Made by a program: the position numbers and the translations under genes
Assembly (NCBI GenBank): GCA_014904985.1
Contig: MU128911.1
Span: forward strand, 257,118 to 321,117
Direction: 5' to 3'
DNA from: Hydnum rufescens UP504
Lineage: Eukaryota; Basidiomycota; Agaricomycetes; Cantharellales; Hydnaceae
DNA: 64,000 nucleotides
The notes under the pieces: model-generated
Databases searched by the model: none
What the model was told of the DNA's origin: nothing
Seen by the model: the letters and a program-made list of their open reading frames with translations, nothing else
Shown: piece by piece, positions 1 to 10,237 of the stretch
How positions within the stretch are numbered: position 1 is the stretch's first letter
Layout of the letters: every line of letters begins with the position of its first letter

Positions 1-829
1 ATCGCCGCTGCCCAAGCGACAAATGTGAAACTGAGAAGGTGAATCTCTCCACTCTCTCCTGGCTTGCCCCATAATACCGTAGTTCCCAGAGGAATACCTT
101 CGCCGCCCTCGATCCAGCCCTTCTTGGTCCAGTATGCAATGACGGATACGATGCCGAGACTGGAAGGGATAGGGAGCCCCTCGAAGTACTGCGCCTTCCC
201 AGAAGTGTCTTTTGGCACAAGGGCTACGGTGGCGTTAAAGCGAGCAAGGCGAGCGAGGCCCGAACATATGAACCCAGTGAGGACGATACTGTCGAGAAGG
301 GTGCGGAAGCCGACAGTGAAAGCCAATAGTGCAGGCGCGACTCCAAATGATATCTAAGGTAGCATATCATTCATTATTAGTGAATCGAACGTTAGGGCGC
401 TTGAAAGAAAATGACGGAGATATGACAATGAACGTACCAAGTCGGCCAAGCTATCCAACTCTTGACCCAGCAAGCTGGAACTCTTGCGCCACCGGGCCAC
501 CTTTCCATCGAAGAAATCGAACATGAGGCCCGCGACAGGGAATGCGATCGCATGCCAGAGGTAGTACTTGTCGTTGGTGATCAAGTACCTCGCCGAGGAG
601 AATATGGACATGGAACCGCAGAAACCGTTCATAATAGTGACAAGGTCTGCCAACCGAAAGTTACTGCTCGAACAGGGGGGGGGGTCAAATTGAATACCTC
701 GGCGGTCACGAATGACGATAGGGCGCACCGAACAAGAGAGAAATGGCCATCAGTGTCCTTGTACTGCTGCAACACAATTTCGTCCTTCTCTGCTTTTATT
801 GGCGTCTTGTTGCGGCGCTGGCTAGCCAT
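1..829 (-). CDS. CHO1: Phosphatidylserine synthase, 3' end outside the window
   Basis: Makes phosphatidylserine from CDP-diacylglycerol and serine at the ER membrane. Three exons are visible: 829-729, 663-438 and 353 to the left edge. Both introns (664-728 and 354-437) are GT-AG and keep frame. The start ATG at 829 opens a short polar N-terminus. Exon 2 carries the complete CDP-alcohol phosphotransferase signature DG-x2-AR-x8-G-x3-D-x3-D, beginning DGKVAR and ending in LDSLAD. The segment after it ([10 protein letters not shown]) and the later FEGLPIPSS are typical of fungal Cho1. The protein is cut by the window edge, so the C-terminal membrane part is missing. The family call is confident. 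Confidence 0.93.
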
Positions 830-1494
830 TAGGAGCCCTTAGGATCAATTGTCACGAGGGTCTTTGAGGAAGGGTCTATGGACCGGAACTTGCCAGTCCC
901 TGTCGAGGGCGAGTTGAAATATGCCAGGCAATAACGTCCCTTAATCCCAAAGGACGGACAGCAGAGATAACACCTCCATACGAGTCGCCCATGCTTACGC
1001 GTGGACAGGCTGATGGTTCGAATAGCCTTCACGCCAAGGCTGCCAAGCCCCTCATGCTCGTATTTTATATATACAGCTTCTGCTCGTGTGCCCCTATATG
1101 ATTCAGTTCATTCCCTCCAACTCGGCTCACTTACTGGAATGTAGGCCCATGGCAGGAATAGCGAGAGGACCTTATCTCTTACGAGAGTCGTGCCCTAGCT
1201 AGTTTATTGCTAGTGAGATGCTTCACCTTGGAAACAACCAGCTCATATACTGGGGATGGCCCAAGCACGCGGTGTTTCCTTCATCCTAGCAATTATGTGA
1301 ATCAAATCCCTCCCAATACCATCCAAGGTCGCAGTGGCATAAGGCACGATAATGTCGTTGCAACCCGGATCCCGACGTTCAGCGAATACGAGCCAGAGAG
1401 TGCGGCCTAACAAGTCTACCAATATTTTCAGATGAAGGAGGGTTCAAGTCATCACGCTCTGAGATTAGTCCCGCCGGACGGTATATTATTCCCC
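830..1494. other. Intergenic
   Basis: About 0.67 kb between the start of the phosphatidylserine synthase and the stop of the transporter. I see no convincing coding exon or RNA gene. It should hold the promoter of the synthase and the 3' UTR of the transporter. Confidence 0.5.
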
Positions 1495-3332
1495 CTACAA
1501 CGGGGCCACCCTTAAGGCTACGAGACGATTGGCTCTGTCTCGCCAAGCGTCCCACTCACACGCGCCGCCCCCATCTTCGCCACAAAAGACCAGACATCGC
1601 ACTCGCCCACATAATATCGCGGTACAGACCATAAATGTAGGGGTCCAGCAGCCCTTCCCTCGACATATGGGGCCTTGCCCAGACTGAGAGCGCCGAACAT
1701 GATCGGATACCGCTGCGTACAACAGCGTGAAGATGGGGGTCCCAAGGAAAGGCGCGTACGAAATCGTGCCAAAGTTTCGAGCTACGTGTCTGGAGCCCCA
1801 TATCGCTTCTGTCAGCGATGGCACCACAGTCCTGCAATGGAGTAAGTGCAAAAAAAAAAAGTTTTTGGGAGGGGGTATGAGAACGTAGGTGTTGTGAAAC
1901 GTTGAAAAATTAGACGTGCCAGATCATCCCGTATGCGGCACCCGTCCCAAGACTCAAAATCCACAGATCGTTCGAAGATGTAATACCCCAGGCCATCCAT
2001 GCGAACGACAGGAGTAGGAGGAAACAAGGTGTCATGACAAAGACCACTCGAGTGACCGCTCGTTTTGGATGAAACACGAGCTCCCCGGGATGATGCCGTA
2101 TCGGGATTGGGGACGTGAAATCAGCGACCGGGCCTGTCATCAAACGAGAGAGGGTGTTTGCAAGACTGATCATGCGGATCTGCGAGCCGGCTGTGGTTGG
2201 AGGCCTGTCGACTTCGGGTTGTGCGTGTACAAAGGATGCAACGATCGTTCCAATATTTGATATGACCATCTCGGACTGGGTAATAGCATGAGAGGTTCAA
2301 GACATCCTACAATTGAAGGAGATGGAGTGAGAGCTCACCATGCCCATGACGATCAACATGATTAAGCCTAGGAGCCAAAAGTCCACATCTTTCAATAATG
2401 ACAGAACAGTCTCCCGTTGGATTGCGGGACGGTCAGCTTGCAGGAGGGGCGAATCCTCGCTGCCTCCCTGAGGAATAGCGGGAGCGGTGTCAGGACTGAT
2501 CGTGTCAATTGCATAATGATCATGACGTGGGACCGAACGCAACCCAATGGCACCTAACAAATTCACGCTCCCGGAAAATACGGCAAGGAAAATCAAATAT
2601 CCCGGGGCATCGAATCCATCGATCTGATTAGCGAAGAAGAGATTCCCAATAAACGAGAGAAATAATGGCGATAATCCAAACAGAGCAGTGACGATTCCTG
2701 CTGCAAGACCTGTGTTATCCGGAAAGCTCTGTTGCAATATAGATTACCAGTCCGAAGCAGGTCGCATTTGGGATGAGATTATTCACTTTGGAAGCAGAGA
2801 ACAAACACGAGAAGTATCTGGGATGTCTGTCAATAGGAGTGAAGACTATCCAGGGGTGAAAACTCACGAAGCCACTGTGCCTGAGCCGGCGAGGAAGAAG
2901 GAGAATATCAAAAGGTAATATTGCGAGTTTAGGAAGCCTCCTTCGCTAGCTGTTCGGACTGTGAAAGAGAACAAGCCGAAGCCAAGAGAGAAGAACGCTG
3001 AAGCGGATAGGGAACAGCTGGTTAAGACAGAAAGTTGGGGTCACTCGAGTTATGGAACACATGGATATCCGACATACGTCCAAGGGCCGAAATGGTCAAT
3101 CACGAGACCCCAGAGTGTGGCGAATGGATATTGACCCATCATGCCGCTGGAGATGCCGTCATGAGTACTAGCGAAGGAGTAGAGGCCGCGCAGATGGTGG
3201 TTCTCACGCGAGAACTATCATAGAGAGCTGGCTCTGGGATAGTTGTAGACGGGCAGCTAGCGAGGGGGCGAACAAAGGAAAGCAAAATATTCCGCCTGCG
3301 GTAATTCTGAAGTGACAGCATGAGTACCCCAT
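1495..3332 (-). CDS. MFS transporter, nodulin-like/MCH1 type
   Basis: Twelve-helix major facilitator protein of the fungal MCH1/nodulin-like group (monocarboxylate-permease-like; substrate unknown). Seven exons join in frame to 492 aa: 3332-3208, 3167-3078, 3017-2868, 2817-2787, 2728-2339, 2275-1920 and 1831-1495. Visible family blocks include LFAPSLAARL, GLVIDHFGPW, the loop PDNTGLAAGIVTALFG and SYAPFLGTPIF. Helices cluster before and after a central hydrophilic loop (about residues 230-280). The last intron (1919-1832) only fits as a GC-AG intron, giving IWTVVPSLTEAIWG. The first exon is the weakest part: the ATG at 3332 gives a short, Cys-rich beginning and the true start may lie upstream. 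Confidence 0.85.
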
Positions 3333-3969
3333 GTCACTTCAAGAAAGAAGAGCATTGACGCATTGAGAAATATGCATAGGTATAACAAGGGGGAACGTGG
3401 TCTTAAAACCATGTCCGTGAGATGTTGAGTCTCGTGATTACGAAATCAAAACGACCCCGGTCACTCGGCCGCATCGACTCCCAAGCTCATTTGCCCATTT
3501 TTCTCCCTCGTATTACAGCACTATTAAGTGTAGTCACGTACTCCTGTGAATTGAACCAAATCCAGTGGTTGTCACATGTCACGCCAGGTGAACTGTGGTC
3601 ACACTTGGCAAGATCACTCAGAATTAAAGCATCTATATCTGAGTGCCTCTGACTCCTCAAAAAAAAAGTAAGCACTAGCACCCCACAAACTATATTACAT
3701 GTATTTCTGGGGAAGAATGTGAAAAAAAAAAAACCTATGTGCACCATCCTTCATACCACCAACACCACTAATCCACCATTGCATGTCGTGGTCAATATCC
3801 TGGAGCTTTCTAACCCTACCAGGCATAGATGGACAGGCTATGGTACTAGCACAGATGTGGCTAGGAATCTGTGAATTCACTCGCAGTCATAACGCACCAC
3901 AGCCATGCAGGTGTGCTCAGAAACGTGAATAGAGTTGGTCGAGTACTAATCCATCGAGTGACAAAAGTT
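3333..3969. other. Intergenic, upstream of the transporter
   Basis: AT-rich sequence with short poly-A tracts (3660-3667 and 3722-3732). No gene recognised. It probably holds the transporter promoter and could hide a 5' exon. Confidence 0.45.
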
Positions 3970-4050
3970 TGAATGCGGCAGGGTTCGAACCTACGACCGA
4001 CTGCGCACAAGAAATGTAAAGCAGACGCGCTACCACTGCGCCACGCATCC
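3970..4050 (-). tRNA. tRNA-Val (UAC), with a short intron
   Basis: On the minus strand this 81-nt stretch folds as a tRNA. The acceptor arm is GGATGCG against CGCATTC (one G-U pair) with discriminator A. The D arm is GCGC/GCGC. The T arm is GTAGG-TTCGAAC-CCTGC. The anticodon arm TCTGC-TT-TAC-A is followed by about 9 nt (TTTCTTGTG) before C-GCAGT, which places an intron after position 37 and gives anticodon UAC. The base pair at 27-43 is a T-T mismatch. A T-run just downstream (3963-3966 in plus coordinates) suits a Pol III terminator. The tRNA call is firm; the isotype depends on the intron placement. Confidence 0.8.
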
Positions 4051-5324
4051 TTAAAGATGTTATTTCTCCAGTGCGATTCAGATTTCAAAAGGGTACGAGC
4101 AACGACCTGTTCACTGTTCATCTGAAGCTGAGGCAGATTTCCGAAAAAAATTCCTAAATAACCCTCCCAGGCGCCCACCAATTTTCGAACTCCGAGCAAT
4201 GGTTAAAAAGTTTTTTTCCACTTAGTCACACCAGCACATCCTAGCCTTCCTAGGTCACCATCAGGTCTCTGAACAGGCGGTACCAACCACTCCGTGACCA
4301 TCACCTCTGCCTCCTTCGGGGATTCTGGTCATTCTGAACAGTGGCCCCTCTCGCCAAAATTTAGTCCAAATTCCTTGAAAAATCACCTAGGATACGTGAA
4401 AATTTAGCCCCAAATTCCAGGGAACCACACGAATTAGGTTAATTCAGCCTCCGCAGAGAAAGAGATCTTCTCTTCAACAGTTGAACCATATTATACAGGG
4501 AATAAGAAGCGGTGCCCTTTTCATAAACTACGGTATACCTAAATGAGAATGCCCAACCCAACATCGGCCTGCCGGACCATCGCACAAGGGCCATGGTGCG
4601 GGGGCGCATTAGATAGTACAAGCCAAGAGTATCACAGAAATGGAGAAAAAAGCTAACAACGATAAGATCATTTGTAACAAATCCACACGTCTAAACGGTG
4701 GGAATTCTTGAAAACCGCCGACGGATCTGGCAACTCTATACACGCGCTCTGGCGAACATTGATCGGAGGACGGGATCCATCACCGAGTAGGGTTAAACAA
4801 ATGCCCAAGGTCAGTAGGGGAAGTACGAGGAGGAAAGATCGCGCACATGTGCAACTACTAGAGTCTTCGACGCTGATGCGGCGTTAACCTCAACACAAAA
4901 CCCTCCGACGCCCCCGTGGACCCAAGTGCATTGCAGATGATACTGGCAGATGCACCATTCGATGCAGTGAGAAATGGGGGGGACAAGCGGTGGACGAAAA
5001 TGAACGAAAACGAGGTACGAAGGGTCACCCTGCAAGGAGTGGTCCGAATGAGATAACAGGAAAAGGACAGGATACACGGTGGTAGGTCATGCGGCGTTTT
5101 CGCGCCTTCGTGGCGCGTGGTAAGGCACACTAGTGGAAAAACGGAATACATAAGGTCATGGCGATGAGAATTTAGATGGAGATAGTGCGGAAAATTGGAA
5201 GACGACGAGAGAGTGACGTGTTAGCGGTCGATAGCTTCGAGAGGCTGAGGCGAAGTAATGAGAGCGAATGAACGAAATTATTGACAGCGGCAGCGAACGG
5301 ACGAGCATGAATGAGCACAGCTGA
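4051..5324. other. Intergenic
   Basis: About 1.3 kb between the tRNA and the stop of the G-alpha gene. Open frames at 4811-5151 lack recognisable domains, splice structure or supporting codon pattern. Nothing else seen. Confidence 0.5.
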
Positions 5325-6657
5325 TTATAGTATCCCCGAATCCCGGAGGGCGTTCTGCAATATAGTCTCCTTGACAGCGGCGAAAACGATGCGAATCTGA
5401 TCGGACCGAGGTCAGTACGTACGAGGTCGAATTTCAAAGAATGAAGTCCTCACATTCTTGGTATCTGTAGCTTGCGTCAAACTGTGGATGGCCATTAGCA
5501 CCTGCGCACTATAGGAGGCGCAACGTCACGCACTGCGGATAGAGTGCCAGTTTTGCCCTGTTCATGGCGAAAAATTTCCACAAGATGAACTTTGTCGCCT
5601 TGTGAACGTCGTTGCCCCCAGTGAATTCTGGGAAGTGCCTCCCGAGTGGTGAGCGAGGTAGTTTAAGCTGGAAGACGTCGATCTTGTTGAGGAACAATAT
5701 AATAGATGTGCTGAGAAACCAGCGCGAATTGACTACTGATTCAAAGAGAACCAGTGATTCCTGCATTCGATTCTGGATTGAAACATATATCAGACACCCG
5801 GGCCAGCATATAATGTATCCACTCGCCTGATTCCTCTCTTCCAAAAGCACTTGATCATATTCGCTAATGGCGACACAAAATATGATGGACGTTACGGCTT
5901 CAAAGCAATGGATCCATTTCTTCCGCTCGGATCTTTGGCCCCCTACATCAAACATGCTGGCGGGCACGTGTGAGAGCGGTGCACGATAGATCAAAGATGA
6001 TGAACTGACTGTATGGATAATTGCCCTATATGAAACCGCGTTTCTGTGATTCCTGTTGTCTTCGCCCGGGCCCGTAATACATCGTCTTCATTGGGGATGT
6101 AGGTCCGGTCGCATATCCGCTTCACTTGGGAGAAAAAATAGCTAGCAGAGTCCATGAGATAAAACTCGGACGCATGGTTCATGACTGTAGCGATTATTGG
6201 GTCTTGCCATACGGATTCGACTGCTTCGGCCAGTGAGAGTGGGAGGGTGACCCCTGGATCAGAGGTGTACTGAAAGTCTAGAATCTGCTGCGCATATGCC
6301 TGGATATTGGATGTGTAGAATCGTAGTAGTGCCTGGAGAGAATATGTCACGTACTCTGTTTGCGCCCAGCTCTGGATCGACGCCCAACTTGCGCATAGCA
6401 TTGACAATAGCCTGGGCAGAATCCACGAGGTTCTTGTTCACCACTGAACGGTAGAGGAGAAGCTCGTCCTGGTTGTATCCATTCTGGTGAATGATCTTCA
6501 TCTGCTTGACTATCGTGCTCTTGCCAGATTCCCCAGACCCTAGCAGGAGAATCTTGCACTCCTTGCGGAGTCTTCGCGAGTCCTCTTCGAGTTGCTTGTC
6601 GATAGCATCGCTGCGGTCACGTCCCTCACGGTCCTCGACAGAGACACAGGCCCCCAT
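5325..6657 (-). CDS. Heterotrimeric G-protein alpha subunit
   Basis: GTP-binding alpha subunit that relays receptor signals at the plasma membrane. Six exons (6657-6355, 6299-6010, 5956-5827, 5772-5534, 5481-5454, 5396-5325) join to exactly 353 aa, the usual family length. The ATG at 6657 starts MGACVS, a good N-myristoylation signal with a nearby palmitoylatable Cys. Visible motifs are P-loop GSGESGKS, switch [13 protein letters not shown], switch [18 protein letters not shown] and the TQATDT purine-binding loop (TCATDT is the usual form). The C-terminus is DSGIL, with Ser at -4 where pertussis-toxin-sensitive subunits carry Cys. The third intron (5826-5773) starts with GC. Which fungal Gpa subgroup it belongs to is not settled from sequence alone. 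Confidence 0.95.
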
Positions 6658-7203
6658 AATCGGGACCAAGAATCGAGAAGAGGCGCAATCAAACTCTGTA
6701 CAACAATTTGCATCCGTGCTTCGTAGTATTTTTAGTGGAAGATCGGAAGTTGAGCTCCCTCGGCGGACAACAAAATAATTACTGCGCCCCTCGGCCACGT
6801 CTCCCCACCACGGTGATGGTAATGTGGTCACTTCCTGGCTGTCGTTGCAGTCAACGTTGGCCTTGAGAAGTATCAGTCACTTTCCATAAATGGTGCCAAC
6901 CGCAGAAGGATGTCAATGGAGGACAAGGTAAGTAAGCATTGGTTGGACCCTGAATAACTTTCAATGACATCCATAATCAAATAAGATCGAGCGGAATTCG
7001 ACATCCGTTTTCTGGTGGAACATGCCCTGAGCGAGCAACCCCAGTGGCCAACCTCCCACGAGGCCCTGTCAATTACATAATACTCCACATAATCTCATTT
7101 GCATCCGCTCAATTGCACAAACAAACGTGATAAGTCTCGCCTATGACATCGAAGCCTAGATATATATCCCGTAACAGATAAACTCTCATACTGTCTATCC
7201 GCC
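6658..7203. promoter_or_regulatory. Shared 5' region between divergent G-alpha and aminotransferase genes
   Basis: 0.55 kb between two divergent start codons (6657 minus, 7204 plus), so it should contain both promoters and 5' UTRs. I see no coding exon and no clear named element. Confidence 0.45.
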
Positions 7204-9502
7204 ATGCCCCCCAACGCCGTCGACTTGAAGCATCACCTGTCATTCCGAGCTCATACTCGAAAGCGAGAAAGACTTGCTCAAGCTTACCCTCGTGGAGATG
7301 AGGTGAGGGCGATAGCTGATTACGCATTCCACTTACAAACCGACATCTCTTATACTTACAGACCTTAATCAACATGGATGGCGGAGTCCCTTTCTCAGAA
7401 TATTATCCCTTCGAGACCATCTCCTCCCGATACCTGAGCGAGGATGCCTTTCCCATTGACCCACATCTCACTCCTCAAAAAGGGGTATTCTCATGGCTCA
7501 CGGACTTTTTCACCTCTCCAAGTTCCGCTACAAGGAAGTTGGAAATCACGCGCCACGCGCAGAAGCCTGACGATTTCGAGATATCCACTCTGATGAACTA
7601 CAGTCTGTGTCCTTCCCAAACAGCTCACATTCTACGAATTCTCACTCAAACCTCCTAGGCCCTGGGACGGGTCTAGCTCCATTAGAGACCTACATACAAG
7701 AATTCATCAGACGAGTATACAGACCTGCATACACAGATTGGAATATATTAATCGATATCGGCGCTGGCGATGCATTTTCAAAAGTACCTTAGTTTTTGGA
7801 CTCGGATATACCTCTTTTTGATATCTATCGCTCTAGGTCTTGGAGGTTGTAACTAACCCGGGGGATTGTTGTTTAGTCGACGATTGGAGTTACAATTTTT
7901 CTCTTGCTCAAATGAAAGATATTGGCATCCTTCCTGTGCCGGTAAAGGTAGATTCCATTGGTCTGATCCCATCAGAGCTGCATCGCACTCTTGCTTCTTG
8001 GGATGAAACGACACGTCGACGTCCTCGGTGGGCATTAACAATTTTCTTCCTTGTGGCTGAGAGAAGCTGACGTCACGCGATTCCAGCCCTCGAATATTGT
8101 TACAAGTCTGTTACCCTCTCTGAATGTCCGTAATTGTTTATCTGATCACAGGTATCCGATGGATGTAGGTCCCAGCTGGACAGAATCCCCTAGGCACTAC
8201 GTTAACAGCTCAAAGAAAGCAAGACATTTACAAGGTGGCGGTTGAATGGGACTTGTTGATTGTCGAGGATGACCCGTGAGTTCTCCAACTTCTTAGCCAC
8301 AATTTCTCCCGATACATACGTCTATCGTCCTAGGTACTATTTCCAGCAATTCGGGCCATATTCTCACCAGACCCAAGTGGCGCGCACCACCGCGTACGCG
8401 GCCGAGGGCAGCGACCAAGCGTGGATCGACTCATTGGTTCCAAGGTCCGTTATGAAGTGAAGTGTTCTAACAATCATGTTTCCTGACTGGTGCCGAAAGC
8501 TTCCTGAGATACGATTACCAGGGGAGAGTGATCCGTCTGGATACCTTCTCCAAGGTACTGCCTTTTCTTGTGATTCGTATGGCTGCTATAGTTATTTTAC
8601 TTCTCAGACGGTTGGTCCTGGGGGGCGCCTTGGATATTTCACCACGTCACCTCTTCTCCGAGAACATCTAATGCTTGCACAGAATGGAAGAAGTTTTCCT
8701 CCAAGTGGGATCAGCCAAGCCCTCATAGGCACCTTGTTGAAGTCTTGGGGTCACGACGGTTTCATTCGTTGGCTCCGGTGAGAATTATATGTCTTCCTTT
8801 TACTCGTGAGGTACTTGGCTTTGGAGTCTGACATCTTAGTATAGAGGTCTTCGTGGACAGTATAGACTCCGACGCGACTTGACTATCGACCTTTTTTATC
8901 GCCATTTTGACATTCAGCAAGAATATGATAGTGGACAATCGGTCCTCGTGGCCTATCCCCACCACTCACAGAAAGGAGTCCCGGACGAGAAACCTGGTTC
9001 ACGCAAATCCACAGCGTTATTCGAATTTGTCCCTCCAAGTACTGGGATGTTCATATGGATCAAAGTACGTTGAAACTCGCCAAATTTCTGGGGATGCCCA
9101 CCACAGTCTCAACCTTTTTTTTTGTCTGCGTGTGTGCTGGCTGTTGGGGATGTAGGTATACCTTGAGAATCATCCATCCTTTGCTGAACTATCGCGTCAA
9201 ACCTCTCTCGCCCATGCTCGCTCAAAGCTCAGCTTGGATATTTGGCAGGCTATCATGGACGCCGGTGTACGCCTTCGACCTGGCTTCGTCTTCCAGAACC
9301 GCACAGACGAAGAACGAGATGCAGAAGGCGATACGGCTGGTTACATGAGACTGTCTTATGCCACAGCTACTGTGAGTTCGCGCAAATGCATCCCTTGAAC
9401 CGGCGTTCCGAATAATTCGTATTGACCCCCTGCTAGCATGAACAATTGGAGAAAGGGGTTGAGGACATTTCCCGTGCGTTCCATGGATTCTTCCAGGTTT
9501 GA
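7204..9502 (+). CDS. Aromatic/alpha-aminoadipate-type aminotransferase, ARO8-like
   Basis: PLP-dependent class I aminotransferase of the Aro8/kynurenine aminotransferase group. It moves amino groups between aromatic or aminoadipate substrates and 2-oxo acids. Twelve exons (7204-7302, 7362-7602, 7659-7783, 7837-8027, 8087-8105, 8169-8275, 8334-8444, 8500-8554, 8608-8777, 8845-9064, 9156-9371, 9437-9502) sum to 1620 nt, 539 aa, all in frame. Family blocks are NYSPGTGLAPLETYI, VPAGQNPLGTT, IVEDDPYYFQQF, the PLP-lysine segment DTFSK-TVGPGGRLGYF, and a C-terminal RPGFVF followed by YMRLSYAT. Exon 5 is only 19 nt. The first exon was chosen because its ATG and GT donor keep frame with the exon starting at 7362. 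Substrate preference cannot be told. Confidence 0.93.
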
Positions 9503-10237
9503 TGAAATCCCAGGATCCGGCTAGCAGTCCATCGCACCATCGAGCTATTCATTACACTGGCCTTCACTTCATCACCCCCCCCTTCCCCAACCGCATTGTC
9601 TGTAACGTATTTTTAGGTTCTCGCATGCATTTCTGATGGTACCTGTTCAATCCCCTGAAAAGGGAATGATGTATTAGTTGAAGATCGTCTTCGCGATGCT
9701 GCGGCTAATTTCAATGCTCATCAAACTTTTTCTTTTGCTTTTTTTTCACATATACAAGACTGTATTATACAGTATACTCCGCCGAGGCCTGCTTCGAGAA
9801 ACTAGATAATGAGTTGATAAGTACTTACAAGCTTGCGAGTGAATTGCCATTATGGAGAGTCTCGGGCGGTCATTAGCTTCCAAGCCCCTATCCGAAGGAG
9901 GAAGACGCTTGATCAAAGAAAATCAACCCCATTGGGTGCCTATTGGTCCATAGCATTAGCCGCAACCTCATCCGGTTACAATTGCTGGATGCATTGGGAC
10001 TGGCCGCCTTTCAGCATCACTCAAGAGTCAAGATAGATTAACTCGTGCTCCAGGTCAATTCCTCACTCTACAGCGTCCCCCTCTAAACAGCTGTGACGAT
10101 GACCACAACGAGCAGGGCACGTAGGTGGCTGAACAGCTCTCAATTCTCGAAATTCAGGGGTAAATAAGGCACAGAGCGAAAGAAGTCCATGAGAGCCAGA
10201 TATCTACTGTATTCTATCCACCGGGGCGCAATCGAAT
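9503..10237. other. Intergenic between convergent genes
   Basis: 0.73 kb between the aminotransferase stop and the SPO11 stop. Contains pyrimidine tracts (around 9575 and 9730-9745) and no recognisable gene. Confidence 0.5.

Noticed and set aside
4811..5151. Two overlapping frames of about 90 codons
   Set aside because: No splice structure or recognisable motif; overlap in different frames suggests chance.
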